A stretch of 64,000 nucleotides of DNA, taken from assembly GCA_005408345.1 (NCBI GenBank), contig SEMN01000644.1, forward strand, positions 124,001 to 188,000, given 5' to 3'. The stretch's first letter is position 1. The number at the start of each line of letters is the position of its first letter. Source of the DNA: Macquaria australasica. Lineage: Eukaryota; Chordata; Actinopteri; Centrarchiformes; Percichthyidae. Made by a program: the position numbers and the translations under genes. Of this stretch, positions 27,401 to 36,798 are shown piece by piece. The notes below the pieces were generated by a model. That model worked only from the letters and a program-made list of their open reading frames with translations, did no database searches and was not told the DNA's origin.

Positions 27401-27699
27401 CAACATTCTGCCTGGCTATAGTGTTGGTTGGTTTTGAAACTCAACACAGTGTCATTTCAAAACTTCAACGACAATGTGGGAAGAATTTTTGAAAACTTGG
27501 GACCCGAACAAAGTTAGGAAGAATATCTCTAAGGTTATGAACAGGTTCCCCATGGCTGAATGGGGAAATAAGGGTTCTTACCCTGTGTGTGCCGTATGTT
27601 GAGCTGGTTGATCTGCTCAGTGAACTCGTTCTCCTCAATGGTCTCAGTGCGAGGAACAGAAAGAGAAAAACGCCTCTTAAAGTTCTTCATCTTGTTCAT
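7212..27699 (-). CDS. cdk18: Cyclin-dependent kinase 18 (PCTAIRE-3), whole spliced coding region
   Basis: Serine/threonine kinase of the PCTAIRE subfamily (CDK16/17/18). Family members are activated by cyclin Y or A-type cyclins and phosphorylation; that is family knowledge, not visible here. Fifteen coding exons join in phase to 470 codons plus TAG: 27699-27582, 19796-19660, 17201-17070, 16508-16452, 15189-15075, 14598-14504, 14391-14329, 13007-12884, 12252-12132, 10980-10883, 10743-10638, 8803-8761, 8665-8575, 8160-8083, 7246-7212. Approximate residues: N-terminal RRFSL 9-13, RRFSME 80-85, RRASL 125-129, glycine loop GEGTYATV 147-154, catalytic Lys169, PCTAIRE 180-186, HRDLKPQN 259-266, DFG 279-281. 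Human CDK18 is about 472 aa. The N-terminus MNKMKNFKRRFSLSVPRTET and the C-terminus RGKNRRQSIF point to CDK18 rather than CDK16 or CDK17. All key catalytic residues are present and no exon has a stop. Confidence 0.93.
8083..8160 (-). CDS. cdk18: cdk18 coding exon 14
   Basis: 78 nt; completes Thr434 and encodes ASVFSLREVQLQKDPGHRSS then VFQPL plus one base. This is the conserved tail SIFSLKEIQLQKDPG of PCTAIRE kinases. Acceptor TTTGTTTTAG, donor GTAAGG. Confidence 0.92.
   Translation of the reverse strand: MLQCFPLERCSSRRTQATAAQCFNL
8575..8665 (-). CDS. cdk18: cdk18 coding exon 13
   Basis: 91 nt, 30 codons plus one base, residues 404-433: YDTRSRISSEAALRHPYFRS then LDDNIHNLAD. It is the end of the kinase domain. 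The family usually has GERVHQLED here, so DDNIHNLAD is a local departure. Acceptor CTCATTGCAG, donor GTAAGA. Confidence 0.93.
8761..8803 (-). CDS. cdk18: cdk18 coding exon 12
   Basis: 43 nt, completing Arg389 and encoding LDTEGIDLLSALLL. Acceptor CTCCATCAG, donor GTATGA. Short, but joined in phase to both neighbours and colinear with human CDK18. Confidence 0.9.
9131..9552 (-). mobile_element. L2-type LINE 3' fragment, copy B (minus orientation)
   Basis: Begins with the reverse L2 tail TTCAATTCAATTCAGTTTTA and runs through the GCAAGCACTATGCGACAGTG segment shared with copies A, D and E. It is 5'-truncated; only the 3' UTR is present. It lies in the cdk18 intron between coding exons 11 and 12, in the sense orientation of the gene. 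Confidence 0.88.
10075..10590 (+). repeat. Dispersed repeat family R-A, copy 1
   Basis: Carries the recognisable strings GGATGGACTGCAATGAAATC, CATTCATGTCCCCCTCAGG and GTTAGCATTGACATTGGGAG. The same family is found in reverse orientation at 22725-23050 and as a fragment at 32540-32690. I remember similar sequence as common in spiny-rayed fish genomes but cannot assign a class. Confidence 0.65.
10638..10743 (-). CDS. cdk18: cdk18 coding exon 11
   Basis: 106 nt, residues 354-388 plus two bases: GTPTEETWPGISSNEEFRSY then LFPQYRPQALINHVP. Covers the C-lobe stretch with the WPG motif of CDKs. Acceptor TCTTCCAG, donor GTAACA. Confidence 0.93.
10883..10980 (-). CDS. cdk18: cdk18 coding exon 10
   Basis: 98 nt, residues 322-353: GVGCILYEMATGRPMFPGAT then VKEELHLVFRLM. 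Acceptor CCTCTTCTAG, donor GTAAGA. Confidence 0.94.
11025..12131. other. cdk18 intron interior, nothing recognised
   Basis: Intron between coding exons 9 and 10. No repeat family or conserved element recognised beyond a short palindromic stretch near 11680-11720. Confidence 0.5.
12132..12252 (-). CDS. cdk18: cdk18 coding exon 9 (activation segment)
   Basis: 121 nt; completes Gly281 and encodes LARAKSVPTKTYSNEVVTLW, then YRPPDVLLGSTEYSTPIDM plus two bases of Trp321. This is the activation loop and P+1 region, identical to the family pattern. Acceptor GCGTTGTCCAG, donor GTGAGT. Confidence 0.95.
12884..13007 (-). CDS. cdk18: cdk18 coding exon 8 (HRD and DFG)
   Basis: 124 nt, residues 240-280 plus one base. 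Includes IFMFQLLRGLSYCH, the catalytic loop HRDLKPQN (259-266), and LKLADF with the Gly of DFG completed by the next exon. Acceptor TCTCCTACAG, donor GTAGGA. Confidence 0.95.
13193..14050. repeat. Long inverted repeat (arms about 135 bp)
   Basis: The left arm (about 13193-13330) matches the reverse complement of the right arm (about 13920-14050) at roughly 80-85% by eye. Shared blocks include TTCACATTCTCAAAATAGA, CCAACAGAATCATAGAATGA and CCCAGTTTGTGCCTCT. The 590-bp spacer has no transposase-like reading frame. It lies in the cdk18 intron between coding exons 7 and 8. It could be a non-autonomous DNA transposon with long terminal inverted repeats; no target duplication was identified. Confidence 0.75.
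14329..14391 (-). CDS. cdk18: cdk18 coding exon 7
   Basis: 63 nt, 21 codons, residues 219-239: DSDLKQYLDNCGNLMSMHNV plus Lys. It is the segment between hinge and C-lobe. Acceptor GTGTCTTCCAG, donor GTGAGC; both ends fall on codon boundaries. Confidence 0.93.
14504..14598 (-). CDS. cdk18: cdk18 coding exon 6
   Basis: 95 nt; completes Val187 and encodes residues 188-218: SLLKNLKHANIVTLHDIIHT onward to LTLVFEYL, ending at the hinge. Acceptor GTCAACCCAG, donor GTGAGTA. Confidence 0.93.
15041..15072. repeat. (GT)n microsatellite abutting a splice donor
   Basis: 32 bp of GT with one interruption (plus strand). In cdk18 sense it is an AC tract that begins at the donor of coding exon 5. Confidence 0.95.
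15075..15189 (-). CDS. cdk18: cdk18 coding exon 5 (catalytic Lys and PCTAIRE helix)
   Basis: 115 nt, residues 149-186 plus one base. Contains GTYATVFKG (rest of the glycine loop), VALKEIRLEHEEG with catalytic Lys169, and APCTAIRE, the cyclin-contacting helix that names the family. The acceptor TTCATAG directly follows a 79-bp TG tract (transcript sense), so there is almost no polypyrimidine tract. The donor is GTACAC, immediately followed by an AC tract. Both junctions are weak by sequence, but reading frame and homology fix them. Skipping this exon would shift the frame. Confidence 0.93.
15196..15274. repeat. (AC)n microsatellite abutting a splice acceptor
   Basis: 79 bp of AC with one interruption (plus strand). 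In cdk18 sense it is a TG tract ending seven bases before coding exon 5. Confidence 0.95.
16452..16508 (-). CDS. cdk18: cdk18 coding exon 4 (kinase start)
   Basis: 57 nt, 19 codons, residues 130-148: SDIGFGKLETYVKLGKLGE. It holds the start of the glycine-rich loop. Position 144 is Gly where human CDK18 has Asp. Acceptor TGCCTCTAG, donor GTGCGT. Confidence 0.92.
17070..17201 (-). CDS. cdk18: cdk18 coding exon 3 (pre-kinase region)
   Basis: 132 nt, 44 codons, residues 86-129: DVSKRMSLPMDIRLPPEF onward to SRMSRRASL, the conserved stretch just before the kinase domain of PCTAIRE kinases. Acceptor TTCCTGCAG; the donor GTTAGT is slightly off consensus. Confidence 0.93.
17202..19659. other. cdk18 intron interior, no clear element
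   Basis: Intron between coding exons 2 and 3. AT-rich; no recognised coding sequence or named repeat. Confidence 0.5.
19660..19796 (-). CDS. cdk18: cdk18 coding exon 2 (variable N-terminal region)
   Basis: 137 nt, phase 2, encoding residues 40-85. Rich in Ser, Pro and His (SPVSPEPTTPGAQSP), ending QHRRFSME. The middle does not resemble mammalian CDK18, but the RRFSME end is the family landmark. Acceptor CTCTGTCAG, donor GGTAAGTA. Confidence 0.9.
19944..20488 (+). mobile_element. Solo LTR of a Tf1/sushi-like element
   Basis: Opens TGTTGTGTCTCGTCAA, like the LTRs at 43.7 and 48.5 kb, and ends TTCGTGACA. It is flanked on both sides by AAAAA (19939-19943 and 20489-20493), a plausible 5-bp target duplication. 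Internal landmarks match the 43.7-kb LTR: the CTCTCGTTTCAG block, GTGTGATTGTCTACCCCGCC, and a TATA box TATTTATA at 20110. The predicted transcript start GCCAGTTCGT lies 31 nt after the TATA start. No internal element region remains, so it arose by LTR-LTR recombination. Confidence 0.8.
20234..20408 (+). repeat. 36-bp minisatellite inside the solo LTR
   Basis: Five tandem units, each with CCTCTTCGTGAG or a close variant, at 20240, 20276, 20312, 20345 and 20380. Periods are 36, 36, 33 and 35. They occupy the region of the LTR just after the predicted RNA start. The other LTRs in the window lack this expansion. Confidence 0.92.
20494..21250 (+). pseudogene. Non-LTR retrotransposon remnant (Rex1-like RT fragment)
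   Basis: Conceptual translation gives an RT palm-like stretch GAPQGSVISPVLFTLYTDN, a degraded catalytic box (YSNDS where YADD/FADD is usual), and the downstream VEAYKYLGTTTDHNLTF and QCLFFLRK blocks of LINE reverse transcriptases. Frame changes and missing sequence show it is dead. It begins within a few bases of the solo LTR and is interrupted by an L2 tail at 21019-21089. The Rex1 assignment is from memory of motif style and is tentative. Confidence 0.7.
21019..21089 (+). mobile_element. L2 3' tail, 71-bp insertion, copy C
   Basis: Contains AAGTGCCCTGAGATAACTTT and ends GAATTGAATTGAATTGAAT, identical to the tail of copy D. It splits the Rex1-like remnant and is bordered by CATCA on both sides (21014-21018 and 21090-21094), a likely target duplication. 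Confidence 0.9.
21999..22026. repeat. (AC)14 microsatellite
   Basis: Uninterrupted AC run in a cdk18 intron. Confidence 0.95.
22725..23050 (-). repeat. Dispersed repeat family R-A, copy 2 (inverted)
   Basis: Shares with copy 1, on the opposite strand, the blocks around TAGCATGCTAACAT, GGTACTTGTTACAAGTCATCC and the CACTCAAAACCACGAATA stretch. It lies in the intron between cdk18 coding exons 1 and 2. Confidence 0.65.
23385..23920 (-). repeat. Dispersed repeat family R-B, inverted copy
   Basis: In reverse orientation relative to 26725-27240. Shared landmarks include the CTCTCATCAG block, the TTTAGCAGCTAAAGAG block, and ATGAATGCTAATGTTGCTCC. It lies in the intron between cdk18 coding exons 1 and 2. 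Confidence 0.6.
24394..24466. repeat. (AC)36 microsatellite
   Basis: 73 bp of uninterrupted AC in a cdk18 intron. Confidence 0.97.
26725..27240 (+). repeat. Dispersed repeat family R-B, copy
   Basis: Shares an ordered series of blocks with 37975-38500: TTAATTGATTTTTTGGCCAC, GTTTCTGGCCACCGGATGAA, CATCAACTCCTGAGAAAGAT, TCTGCTGTTTGCTGCTAAG, and GTGGGTTTGTCACTATG. Class unknown; it appears frequent in fish. Confidence 0.7.
27582..27699 (-). CDS. cdk18: cdk18 coding exon 1 (start codon)
   Basis: Encodes residues 1-39, opening MNKMKNFKRRFSL. The ATG is at 27699-27697. The exon itself begins at 27717 after a pyrimidine-rich acceptor (CTCCTCCCAG), giving 18 nt of 5' UTR. It ends with one base of the next codon at a GGTAAG donor. 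The start fits the conserved CDK18 N-terminus. An RRFSL motif, a basophilic-kinase-type site, is kept. After TETIEE the fish sequence is shorter than in mammals. Confidence 0.93.
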
Positions 27700-27717
27700 G
27701 GTGCTGAGGAGCAGACT

Positions 27718-30700
27718 CTGGGAGGAGAAGGAGAGAGAGAGAGATAGAGACATTCACCAAAAAATATACAATCAGTCCTCCAATCCATCAGTGCATACAA
27801 TACATGCATCAACACATTCTTTGATACTTTTCTTGAAATTGAGATTTTTTTTAATGCAAAGCATTTACAAAAATAGATGTGTAACTGTTTTTATAATGTA
27901 CAGAACATAATGTCCACCATAAATGAAAGAAAGTGAAGTGAAAACACTCCCCAGTACACTGCCTACATGAAACAAGCTGCAGAGCGTGTCATGCAGCTGT
28001 GATGGATCTTTATGTGCAGCTTGACCAAAGCCAGTCTTCTGTATCATCTGATAATGAGGCAGTAAGCAGCAGGAAAGCATCTGATCTATGTACTGTCTCC
28101 CTCACACAACCACAGCCAACCCTACTAGTTAGTTCTCTCTCTCCTGCAGTCATCTTTTTGTTCTCTGCTTTTTCTCTGGTGTGTGTGCTGCAGAGACGGA
28201 TGTCATGGGGTCTCCATGATTCCTTTACTGACATGGATTTGTGCATGTGTGTGTGTGTGTTTCTCCTCATTATTGTGAAGACTAAGAGATGTGTATGGTG
28301 GGTTCAATTACAGCAAGACTCCACATTCCCCACTGTTATTATTTGGCCTAAATAACCCATTAGGATATTACTGTTTCTGAGTGATCCCCGCATATTGTCA
28401 GACTACCCTGACTGCTGCAACACCTGCATAGTGTGTCACATGGCTGTCCAGTCAGGAACATGCCATATACACAATACATGCACAGAAATACACACAAAGT
28501 GCCTGGATGCATCCAGATCTAAGTGATAATAATCCACCCCAACTATCAGCAGTGAACATCTAACCCACACCATGATACAACTAATACATAATGAATGGGA
28601 TTTTAATATATGGTTTAAAACAATATGAGGCTTTCTGAGTGACATCATCATGAAATGCACATGAACACAGGGTGTAGAGCAAACCAGATTGAAGGAGAGT
28701 TTATGGGGTGATCAACATGAGTTATTTTTATGCATGAATGTTTAATTTCCCAAGAAGGAAACCTTCCTGTTCAGAGTGAAAAATTAGCTATTAGGATTTA
28801 GCGAGCCCAGTTTGCCAAAGATTCTGACTATGACTTCGATCTAACTAATAGTCATAGACAAATGCACAAAGCTGTCTAGTTCTTGACTATTTTAGGGAGG
28901 ACTCATTTACAATGAATTATGGGTAAATTAAGGCTTTTATCAAACTAAAAACATGGCTGACCTAGCAACCATGTCGAACTGCTCAGCTCCCTACACTCAC
29001 AGCAAGAAGTGTTTGCCTGGAAGAATTGGACAGTTACAAGGATATTTTACTGGGAGTGCATCAATACAAAAAAAAAAAAAAGTAAATAACTGTGGAAAAA
29101 ATTGCGTCTGCAGTAAATAATATTAATTCCACAGTTGACAGAAGCAAAGACAGGCTTGGACAGTTTCTTTGGGTAAACATAAATGACTGACAAGGTCCTC
29201 ACTGCTGTATAGCTCCGAGGGGGTTGCTGTGATCTCTAAAACGATATTTTCTTCTCATTGTTCACTTCATAGCATTATTACCAAGCCACAAATATATGAG
29301 CCATAGTTTCCTATTTTTTGTCATTTGGTGCCACTGCAGCAGGTCAGCAGGTGTCTCTGGTTGTTACCATGGAAACATGGCTCTTAGTTCAGAGTTAGTC
29401 TGAGGGTAGGGTGGCTAACTTTTTAAGCTTAAAATAAGTCAGTCTTTAATTTTGTGAAACTGTCTAACTTGCATTAGACTAGTCTAAGAGCAGAATGAAG
29501 CCTAGCTTGACACTGCAGACCAGATCTTATGTTTCTGGCTGTTTAATGAATTTTGCAAATGTTTGTCAGACTCTGTGGTCAGTTCTTTGTTCATCAGTTT
29601 GACGTGCGTTTAGAGTTTCATGGTGGGACATGATGACAGCTGACAGAGTAGCAGACTGATGGAATTAGGTGGAAAATGCATTAAATTGTTACTCTTGTAG
29701 TAGTTCAGAGAAAAATAATTACAAACAGGTGTGCAGAGTCTCTTCTCATACTCTTGTGTGGCTGATTTATAATAATATTTATTAAATCTTGAATTGACAG
29801 TTGTACACACTGCATTCATCTAATATGAGGTTTGGCGCTAATGTAAGACACCTGGCAGATATATAGTGTTTAAACAGCAGGATTTTCATACATGCTGACA
29901 TTATTAAAATAATACCCAGAATGAGGGAAGTTCTGCGCTCAAGCTAATGTAACTTTTTTTTTTAATGCTACTTAGTTTGTGAGGGGGCTTCTGTGCTTTT
30001 AACCCATGCTGCACTGTTGAGGGTCTGGGATGCACTCACAGTTCATGTCTCTCTACTATCAAGAGCTAACTTTGTGTAGTCTGGGTTTGCGTTATAACTG
30101 CTACTAGCTGCCATTTCTTACTATGTGTCATGTTAGCTAGCTAGAGCCTACTTGTCTGTCAAAGTGTGACGTGTGAAGAAACATTAATTTTACTGGTTTG
30201 CTTTATTTCTAAATGCTAAAAAATTTAAGCTATTGTGACATTGTGGCATTGTGGCTGCAAGCACATCCACAATTTTTGTATCTTACACATTCAAAGGTCT
30301 GGGAGTTAAGACAAAATAATGAAGGCATTCTCAGAACCAGAGAAGTGTGGGTGGCAGCCATAAATTGAACAGCCAGTGGAGGAGAGGAAGCAGCTCAAGA
30401 GGCGATGGTGGAAGAAAATAATCCCCAGATCAGAGCAGAGAAAAGGAGGATTTCTAATTCTCAAAAGGATAAGCCTTTAGGAATCAATCAAATTCAACTC
30501 ATGTGACTCTTCGATGGAGAGGGAAACACACAGAGCAAAGGAATTGCCACAGCACTGCTAAGAGCAGGAATGCCTCCCCTTTTTTATAAATGCTGTGAAT
30601 AACACAGTCATGTTCAATGAGCAGCTGAAGCAGCAACACAGACCTCAGCTTTATATTTCTAGAGCTGGAAAATGTTTTAGGCACGCAATTTCATCCGACA

Positions 30701-33700
30701 GTAATGGTGCAGTTAACATCTACTGTATTTCAAACACATACAGATATCTTAGCAGAAATCATTTACTGCAGCAGGTCATCTTCCAGCTCACTGTGGATAT
30801 GGTGACTGTGATACTTTATGCTAAAATTGGCTAGAATGAACATAAAAACCTGACAATCGATAGGCTTTTCTTGTTAACTGTCAGACAAAACACACAATAT
30901 CAGAGAAGCCTATACGTTTAGGAAACTGGTATAGTAAAAAGCGATCAGATATAAAGCAGATTAAGGGGTTAAGAATGGAGGAGGAAAGAGGCTTACTCTG
31001 CAGAGAGAAATCAATACCACTAGGCTGGCTAAAGGTTGGGTGTGTTTGTGGTTGTGGCTAATGTTTTTCCCATTGACAATTTGCGAGGCAGACTTCCCCA
31101 GTGTCTTAGCAGGTAGAGCTATATACTTTAGGAAGGGAGTACCTCCACTACACGTCATACAGATGAACAATAGGAGTTGACACTGTGGTCTAAAGCAGAC
31201 ATGTAATCCACTCAAGCAAATTGGCATCGGTGCTGAAAAACAACAGTACAAAAGCCTCTTTGTGTCACAAGCTGAGTAACAGTGCCGGCTTCCTTTTACT
31301 AGTTTGGTTTGCTGAGATCTTTCTGACGAGGAGGAGGAGGAGGAGGAGGAGGACCGTGTTTATTGTTATGATGTGGATGAAAAAGGACGTTTACTCTTCT
31401 GTTCCAGCATCTTTTTACTGACGCTACATTGTATGTTCTATTCAGTGCTCTCAGTCAAATAAGTGTTATTGTATCTTTTATTTGTGATTTCATAGACACT
31501 CATAGCTGATACCATACCATGCTATTAATATCTTTTGTGACTTGATCATTCTCATCCTAGAAAACTTTTTACACAAGAAAATAAATACATACAGTTAGTA
31601 TTATTTAACTTAGGTCCTTCACCATCTCCAATAGCTCACAGTCCAGCAGTGAATTCTGTTTAACATCCCTCTGTGGGAAGTAGGAAAGAGACTCTTTAGT
31701 GTGAGTCCAAAGGACAGCCCTTTGCTTCATCCTTCTGTTAACAATCTAGATCCGATTTTTTGAGCTGGAAGTTCAGTCACATCAGGTCTGAGTGGAATAT
31801 CCAGCATTAGAAAAATGCTTAAGATGTAGCTTTTATTGTAGATGTTGCTTGTAATGGTTTAGTATTTGTTACAGAGCCATACACTGGTGGATCAGTTACT
31901 CAAGTCCTTTACCTGAGTAAAGATAATTCCCCAATGTGTAATACATAGCAGAGGTCATGTATCCCATAACTGATTGAGTTTAGAGGCATTAACTTTTGAT
32001 TGTTTACTGTATATTTTTCAGCTAAAACTATACTGTATATACATTTGACTAAGTGCAGCCAATAGCAATCATAATATCTGCTCTTTATGTACACAAACAA
32101 CTTTTGCCAACAACTAAATTGGAATAGGCACCAAATGCAACAAAATGTGACGTTCTTGAAACCTGTACCCAGTTCATGAAAATTCACATATTCTTAAAAA
32201 CACCTACAGCACATTTACATTAATGCCATTTGCTTCTAAAGTAAGAAATAATGTCTTTGTTTGGAGTAAACAAAAGAAGAACCTGGTATTTATGAGCAAA
32301 GAAAGCCAAGCATGGCTGAACTCACACAGAAAAGAGCACCGTATACAGAAAGTTTAAAGGGGAACACCACAGATTTTACACATGAGCATGTGTTTCCAGT
32401 TGTTGGGGAGGACTACTGCAAAGCCTTCAGTGTCTCCAGATGGAGCTGTGTGAAGTCTCATAAATGTCCTCAAGTGATGTCACTTTAGTCAGCGTCGGTT
32501 GGGGCCGAAGACTACCAGTTTGAAAATGAAAACAATCTGGGGGTTTAGAGCTAGAAAGAAGTGAGTTTACCATCTATGCAGTAGTCTTTTAAATATTTGT
32601 ACTGAATGTCATAGCAATCCATCCAATATTTGCCAAAAACCTTTAGTCGGAACCAAAGTAATGGTCCAACTAGTGTGGCTACAAATCTGTACTGAAGTGG
32701 ACCCAAAGACACCAGCATCATCTCCTCCATATCTAAACAAACATCAGCTTGCCAAAGCCTGTGGTGGATTATCCTCCAGATCTTACCTCTATTACCATTT
32801 GTGTCTGAAGTTTGGAATATACAGAAGAGGAACCTGCTAGCTAGGAGCAAAGAAAGCCAACCATGGCTGTGCACAAAGAAAAGATCACTACCAACATAAA
32901 CTTTAACTTCATTAACAAATAATCCAAGCACAAATACACCAGTGCACAGCGCACACTGTGGTTGATAAGTGATCTTTACAAAAGCAGCACTGAAACAACA
33001 CATCAATGAGAGCACAGCACCAAAGATTGAAAACAAGGGTCATGCTGATTTCCAAGCTTCCTGGCACTTCTATTACACACTTGAAGTTTCTCTAAATGAG
33101 AGCGCTTCAGTAAAATGTTTTAATGTAAATATTAATATGGGAGGATAACCAATAAAGCTTTCCTTGCAGCCTTGGATGAGTGCAGTGAAAACCCAGGGCC
33201 TATATGTATATCTAAAATAACTTCATTCCAAAATATTTGTCAGGCATCACTGAAAATGAAGCAACTTTCAGTGTGCAGACATTCCTTCAGTTTACAGTTC
33301 AGACCGAAGTCATGGCCAAGAATGTCATCTGCACAGAATCTGTGAAACTTGTTTCTTTTGGGGAAAAACGCAGTCTTTTTCTTTACTAAGGATCTGCCCA
33401 TCTGTATTCACAAACCTGTAAATCATGGCTGAAAATCACTAACATGCACTTCGCCAAAACAGCAGTGTTTGTGTTCAGAGGAGATGTAACATGTTTGCTG
33501 TTTGCAGAGAAACTTCACCACAAATCTCTTTTTACTGTGAGCTTGCCTTCCTCTTCTGTTGCTCTGCTCTGCTGTTTGACATAGAATCTAAAGTGTCTCT
33601 TTTCTAAACAGAACACAGAGAAACGCAACAGATTGGACAGTGTGTGTGTGTGTGTGTAAAACTGGTGGTGCTTCATTTATCTTGTGGACAACAGCCTCCT

Positions 33701-34550
33701 CTGTTTGGAGAAGGGTACAATTTAAGGGTCTGGATGCTTGCAGTCAATCAGGAGTATGTGGCATCACTCTCAAAGCTGCTCTGTCAAAATCTCAGTTTGC
33801 CCGTAGCTGTGATCCTCCCTGGACACAAACACACCACGTTACTACGGCGCCCACTCACCTCTTTTTTTTCTTCTTTTTAAATCCCTGTTCCTCATTGATC
33901 TCTGTTGGTTTTTCTCAGCTGCTCTCCCCCTCTCATGCATCTTCATGAAATCAAATGTCATCTGGAAGTAACTTTGGACTAAGTCAGATGACAGCCCTCC
34001 AAAACACAGTCAGTCAACAGTAGGCCATTCATAAGCCAGTGTCTGTAATATTGCACAAAGTCATTTGATGTGTTTATAGAAATCGAACAGACTCCAGCAC
34101 TCAATAATGAAATTGTGGACCAGGTCACTCAGTGCAACAGGGCTGTAGCCAAGGACCAAAGGGGGAAGTAGCATGATACTGATATTAGCAAAACCTTGTT
34201 TGTTTCCTATTCTACCAACAGTCATATTGTTTCCTTTAACCATGACCACAATTGTTTTCCTAACATTAACCAAGTACTTCATTAAACTCAACTTGCAGTG
34301 AAATGAATCATTTTTGTAAAGCTAATTTCTAGCAGTACTGGACGGCTCTAACAAACAATGCTGAATGCTGATAGGGGCATCAGATCATAAAATGCTCACT
34401 GGGTTGTTTTGAAAGGCTTATTTTGTCCCTTAGTTTGAAAGCCTCAAAGTTATACATGGTGGGATTTTCTAAAGTCAAGTATTAAAATACATTAAGCTAA
34501 GTATTTATTTATTTTTACTCACTATATCTTTCAGCCAGTAAAATAAAAAA
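27718..34550. other. cdk18 intron 1, proximal part
   Basis: AT-rich. It holds a (GAG)n run at 31328-31352, an R-A fragment at 32540-32690 and a short GT run at 33640-33657. No exon recognised. Confidence 0.5.
32540..32690. repeat. Dispersed repeat family R-A, fragment
   Basis: Contains GTCATAGCAATCCATCCAAT and the ACCAAAGTAATGGTCCAACT block found in this family. Decayed copy in cdk18 intron 1. Confidence 0.5.
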
Positions 34551-34557
34551 ACAAATG

Positions 34558-34710
34558 AGTATTTCCTTACAATAATTTCAGAAGTGTGGCAGTGTGGAGA
34601 AGGCTTTGGAACAGTGTTTAGACCCTCATGTAGTGAAATAATATTTACAGAAAATATAACTTAACTGCATACATAGATTGTGGAATTTTTCAAATGATTA
34701 ATCATTTTAC
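34558..34710 (+). repeat. Local direct repeat, copy 1
   Basis: About 150 bp, from AGTATTTCCTTACAATAATT through GGCAGTGTGGAGAAGGCTTT to TTCAAATGATTA. Matches 36240-36395 at an estimated 80%. Confidence 0.8.
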
Positions 34711-36239
34711 AGCTTTATATGTCTGGGCAAAATTTCAGAGTGGTGAATTTGTAACTCCTCTCTCATGTCTGTCTAAAACCAGGCCTCTTTTGAGGAGCAG
34801 TTTATATTCTGGCAGAGCAGGTTAAATAAAAGTGGATGGTGCAAAACTAGCTGGCTAATAAACTAGCTTCCTCCATTTTGGACTCTTCGGCTCTTCGTTC
34901 CCTCAAAGGTCAGCACTGTCAAGAAGACGCTGTTGCTATTGTTCAAAGGTGTGAATATACGTGTTGAAATTCACCAAAGTGGAACATGACACGTGTGCAT
35001 GTGTCTGATTTTAACTGCTCAGCTGTTGAAACGTATCAAGGCTGGTCAGTTTTAGTTTTTTCATTAAGATTTAAATTATTTTCTCACAGCATTATTTTTC
35101 TGTCTGAAGTCTTTGTCATGCCCATGTGTATGCATAAAAAGATTAGAAATGAGATGATTAGAAACCTGGTTAACATGGCCAAGAACTGGACTTTCTCCAG
35201 GAGAAATCCAGCTGGGGAAATCAGGTGTCTCTAATTCCCTACCCTGATGATGGAAACTGCGTTTCTCGTTTATGTTGAAGAAATCATATTATTGTAGAAA
35301 GCCGATGGTAAGTTACTTGATGTACAAGCACTGATTAACTTGTAAAGCTGTTGCAGTGGGAGGAATGGGTAAAAACATGAGCTGCCCAATGCAATGCTTG
35401 TCCTTTTGGCCAGTGACCAAATGCACCTGAGCAGTTCAGTCGTTGTTGAGGAGGAGTGTTTGATTCAGCAAAAAGCCATATGCCAGTGGTCCAGAGACCC
35501 ATCAGCTCCGGTTAAATGAAGATACACAACTCACTTCATGTGTACTCATTTAGAATGGGGCCAGCTAATGGAAACAATTTGTTTAAATGGCCTTTGTGGT
35601 TTTATACAGGTCAGTGGGCACAGTAATCAGAAAATATGAGACACATTCAACAATCTATCCACATGTGAGACATACAGCACAGGCATGGAGGTACACAACT
35701 ATGACTCAGGCTGGGTGAGAAGTTCATAGGGGCACACGCTGTGATTCAAACCTTCAGTGTGATTCAAACCTTCAGGCAAATATTATCTGAATAAATGAAT
35801 GACCCTGAGAGGAAGCTCTGGCACAGTGTCAGGCCAGACCATTAGCCTGCTAGCAGAGAGCCCACAGCTTCATCTTACTGCTGTGTTTGTCCAGTGGAAC
35901 CTGGCATGGCAGCTATCTGTTCCTGACAGCCAGACGGGCTGCCAACACAAGCTGTGATCTCTGGGAGGGTCAGGAAGAGGGGGCAACAACAGAGCTGCAG
36001 AGAGCAACTACATGAAATAGAAAGAGAGAGAGAAAGGTGAGAGCGCACGCGTTCTGCTATTTCCAGATCCAACATTCAAGAGAAGAAGAAACAACAGGGA
36101 GGACAAAAAAGAAGACACACTCAGACTTTATTTGTGTAATAGTGAAATGGTTTCTTATCTTCTAAATATATTGTTAATATGCCCAATTAATAGAAATAAT
36201 CTTCAGCCTTAGACTTTGGTTAAAAAAAAAAACGAATGA

Positions 36240-36395
36240 GTATTTCCTTAATAATAATTTGACTCCTGGCAGTGTGGAGAAGGCTTTCAAACAGCATTGT
36301 GACCCTCGTGTAGTGAAATGATCTATAGAGTATACAACTAAAAACTTAACTGAATACATTGATTGTGGATTTATTCAAATGATTAGAAATGTCAC
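36240..36395 (+). repeat. Local direct repeat, copy 2
   Basis: Same block order as 34558-34710, 1.7 kb apart in the same orientation, in cdk18 intron 1. No other copy was noticed. Confidence 0.8.
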
Positions 36396-36689
36396 TTATG
36401 TCGGTGATAAAAATGAATTTCAACAAACAAAAGTCTTGCACAGCAGCCAACCCTTTCAATTAGTGTGACCTAGCATCAGAATGGTAAATGGTTAATAGAA
36501 TAATCATACTGCTGTGTTATGTGCATACTGGATTGAAAATAAAGCTTCTCAGTAGAAAGAAATAAGAACTTCTTCAAACACCATAACAAAGATGAAACAC
36601 AAATAGCGCTTTAGTCATTACACTTACATTGCTTTTTTTGCTTTATTCTTTCATTTTCCTAACTTGCTTCCTTTTCCATGCTGTTAGAC

Positions 36690-36720
<31 letters not shown>

Positions 36721-36728
36721 GAGAGAGA

Positions 36729-36796
<68 letters not shown>
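36690..36796. repeat. Compound (GA)n(GT)n(GA)n microsatellite
   Basis: GA run, GT run (36729-36750), then a second GA run; the minus strand is pyrimidine-rich. In cdk18 intron 1. Confidence 0.95.

Positions 36797-36798
<2 letters not shown>

Noticed and set aside
7212..27699. cdk16 or cdk17 instead of cdk18
   Set aside because: The C-terminus RGKNRRQSIF, short N-terminal region and MNKMKNFKRRFSL start fit CDK18; CDK17 has a much longer N-terminus and ends QSMLF, and CDK16 ends differently.
32551..33036. 161-codon minus-strand frame as a membrane protein
   Set aside because: It runs through a decayed R-A repeat fragment and AT-rich intron sequence; the hydrophobic stretches are compositional and I see no family match.
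35875..36075. 66-codon minus-strand frame with a Ser/Leu-rich start as an extra cdk18 exon
   Set aside because: No homology, no convincing splice sites tying it to the gene, and composition explained by a GAGA-rich tract.
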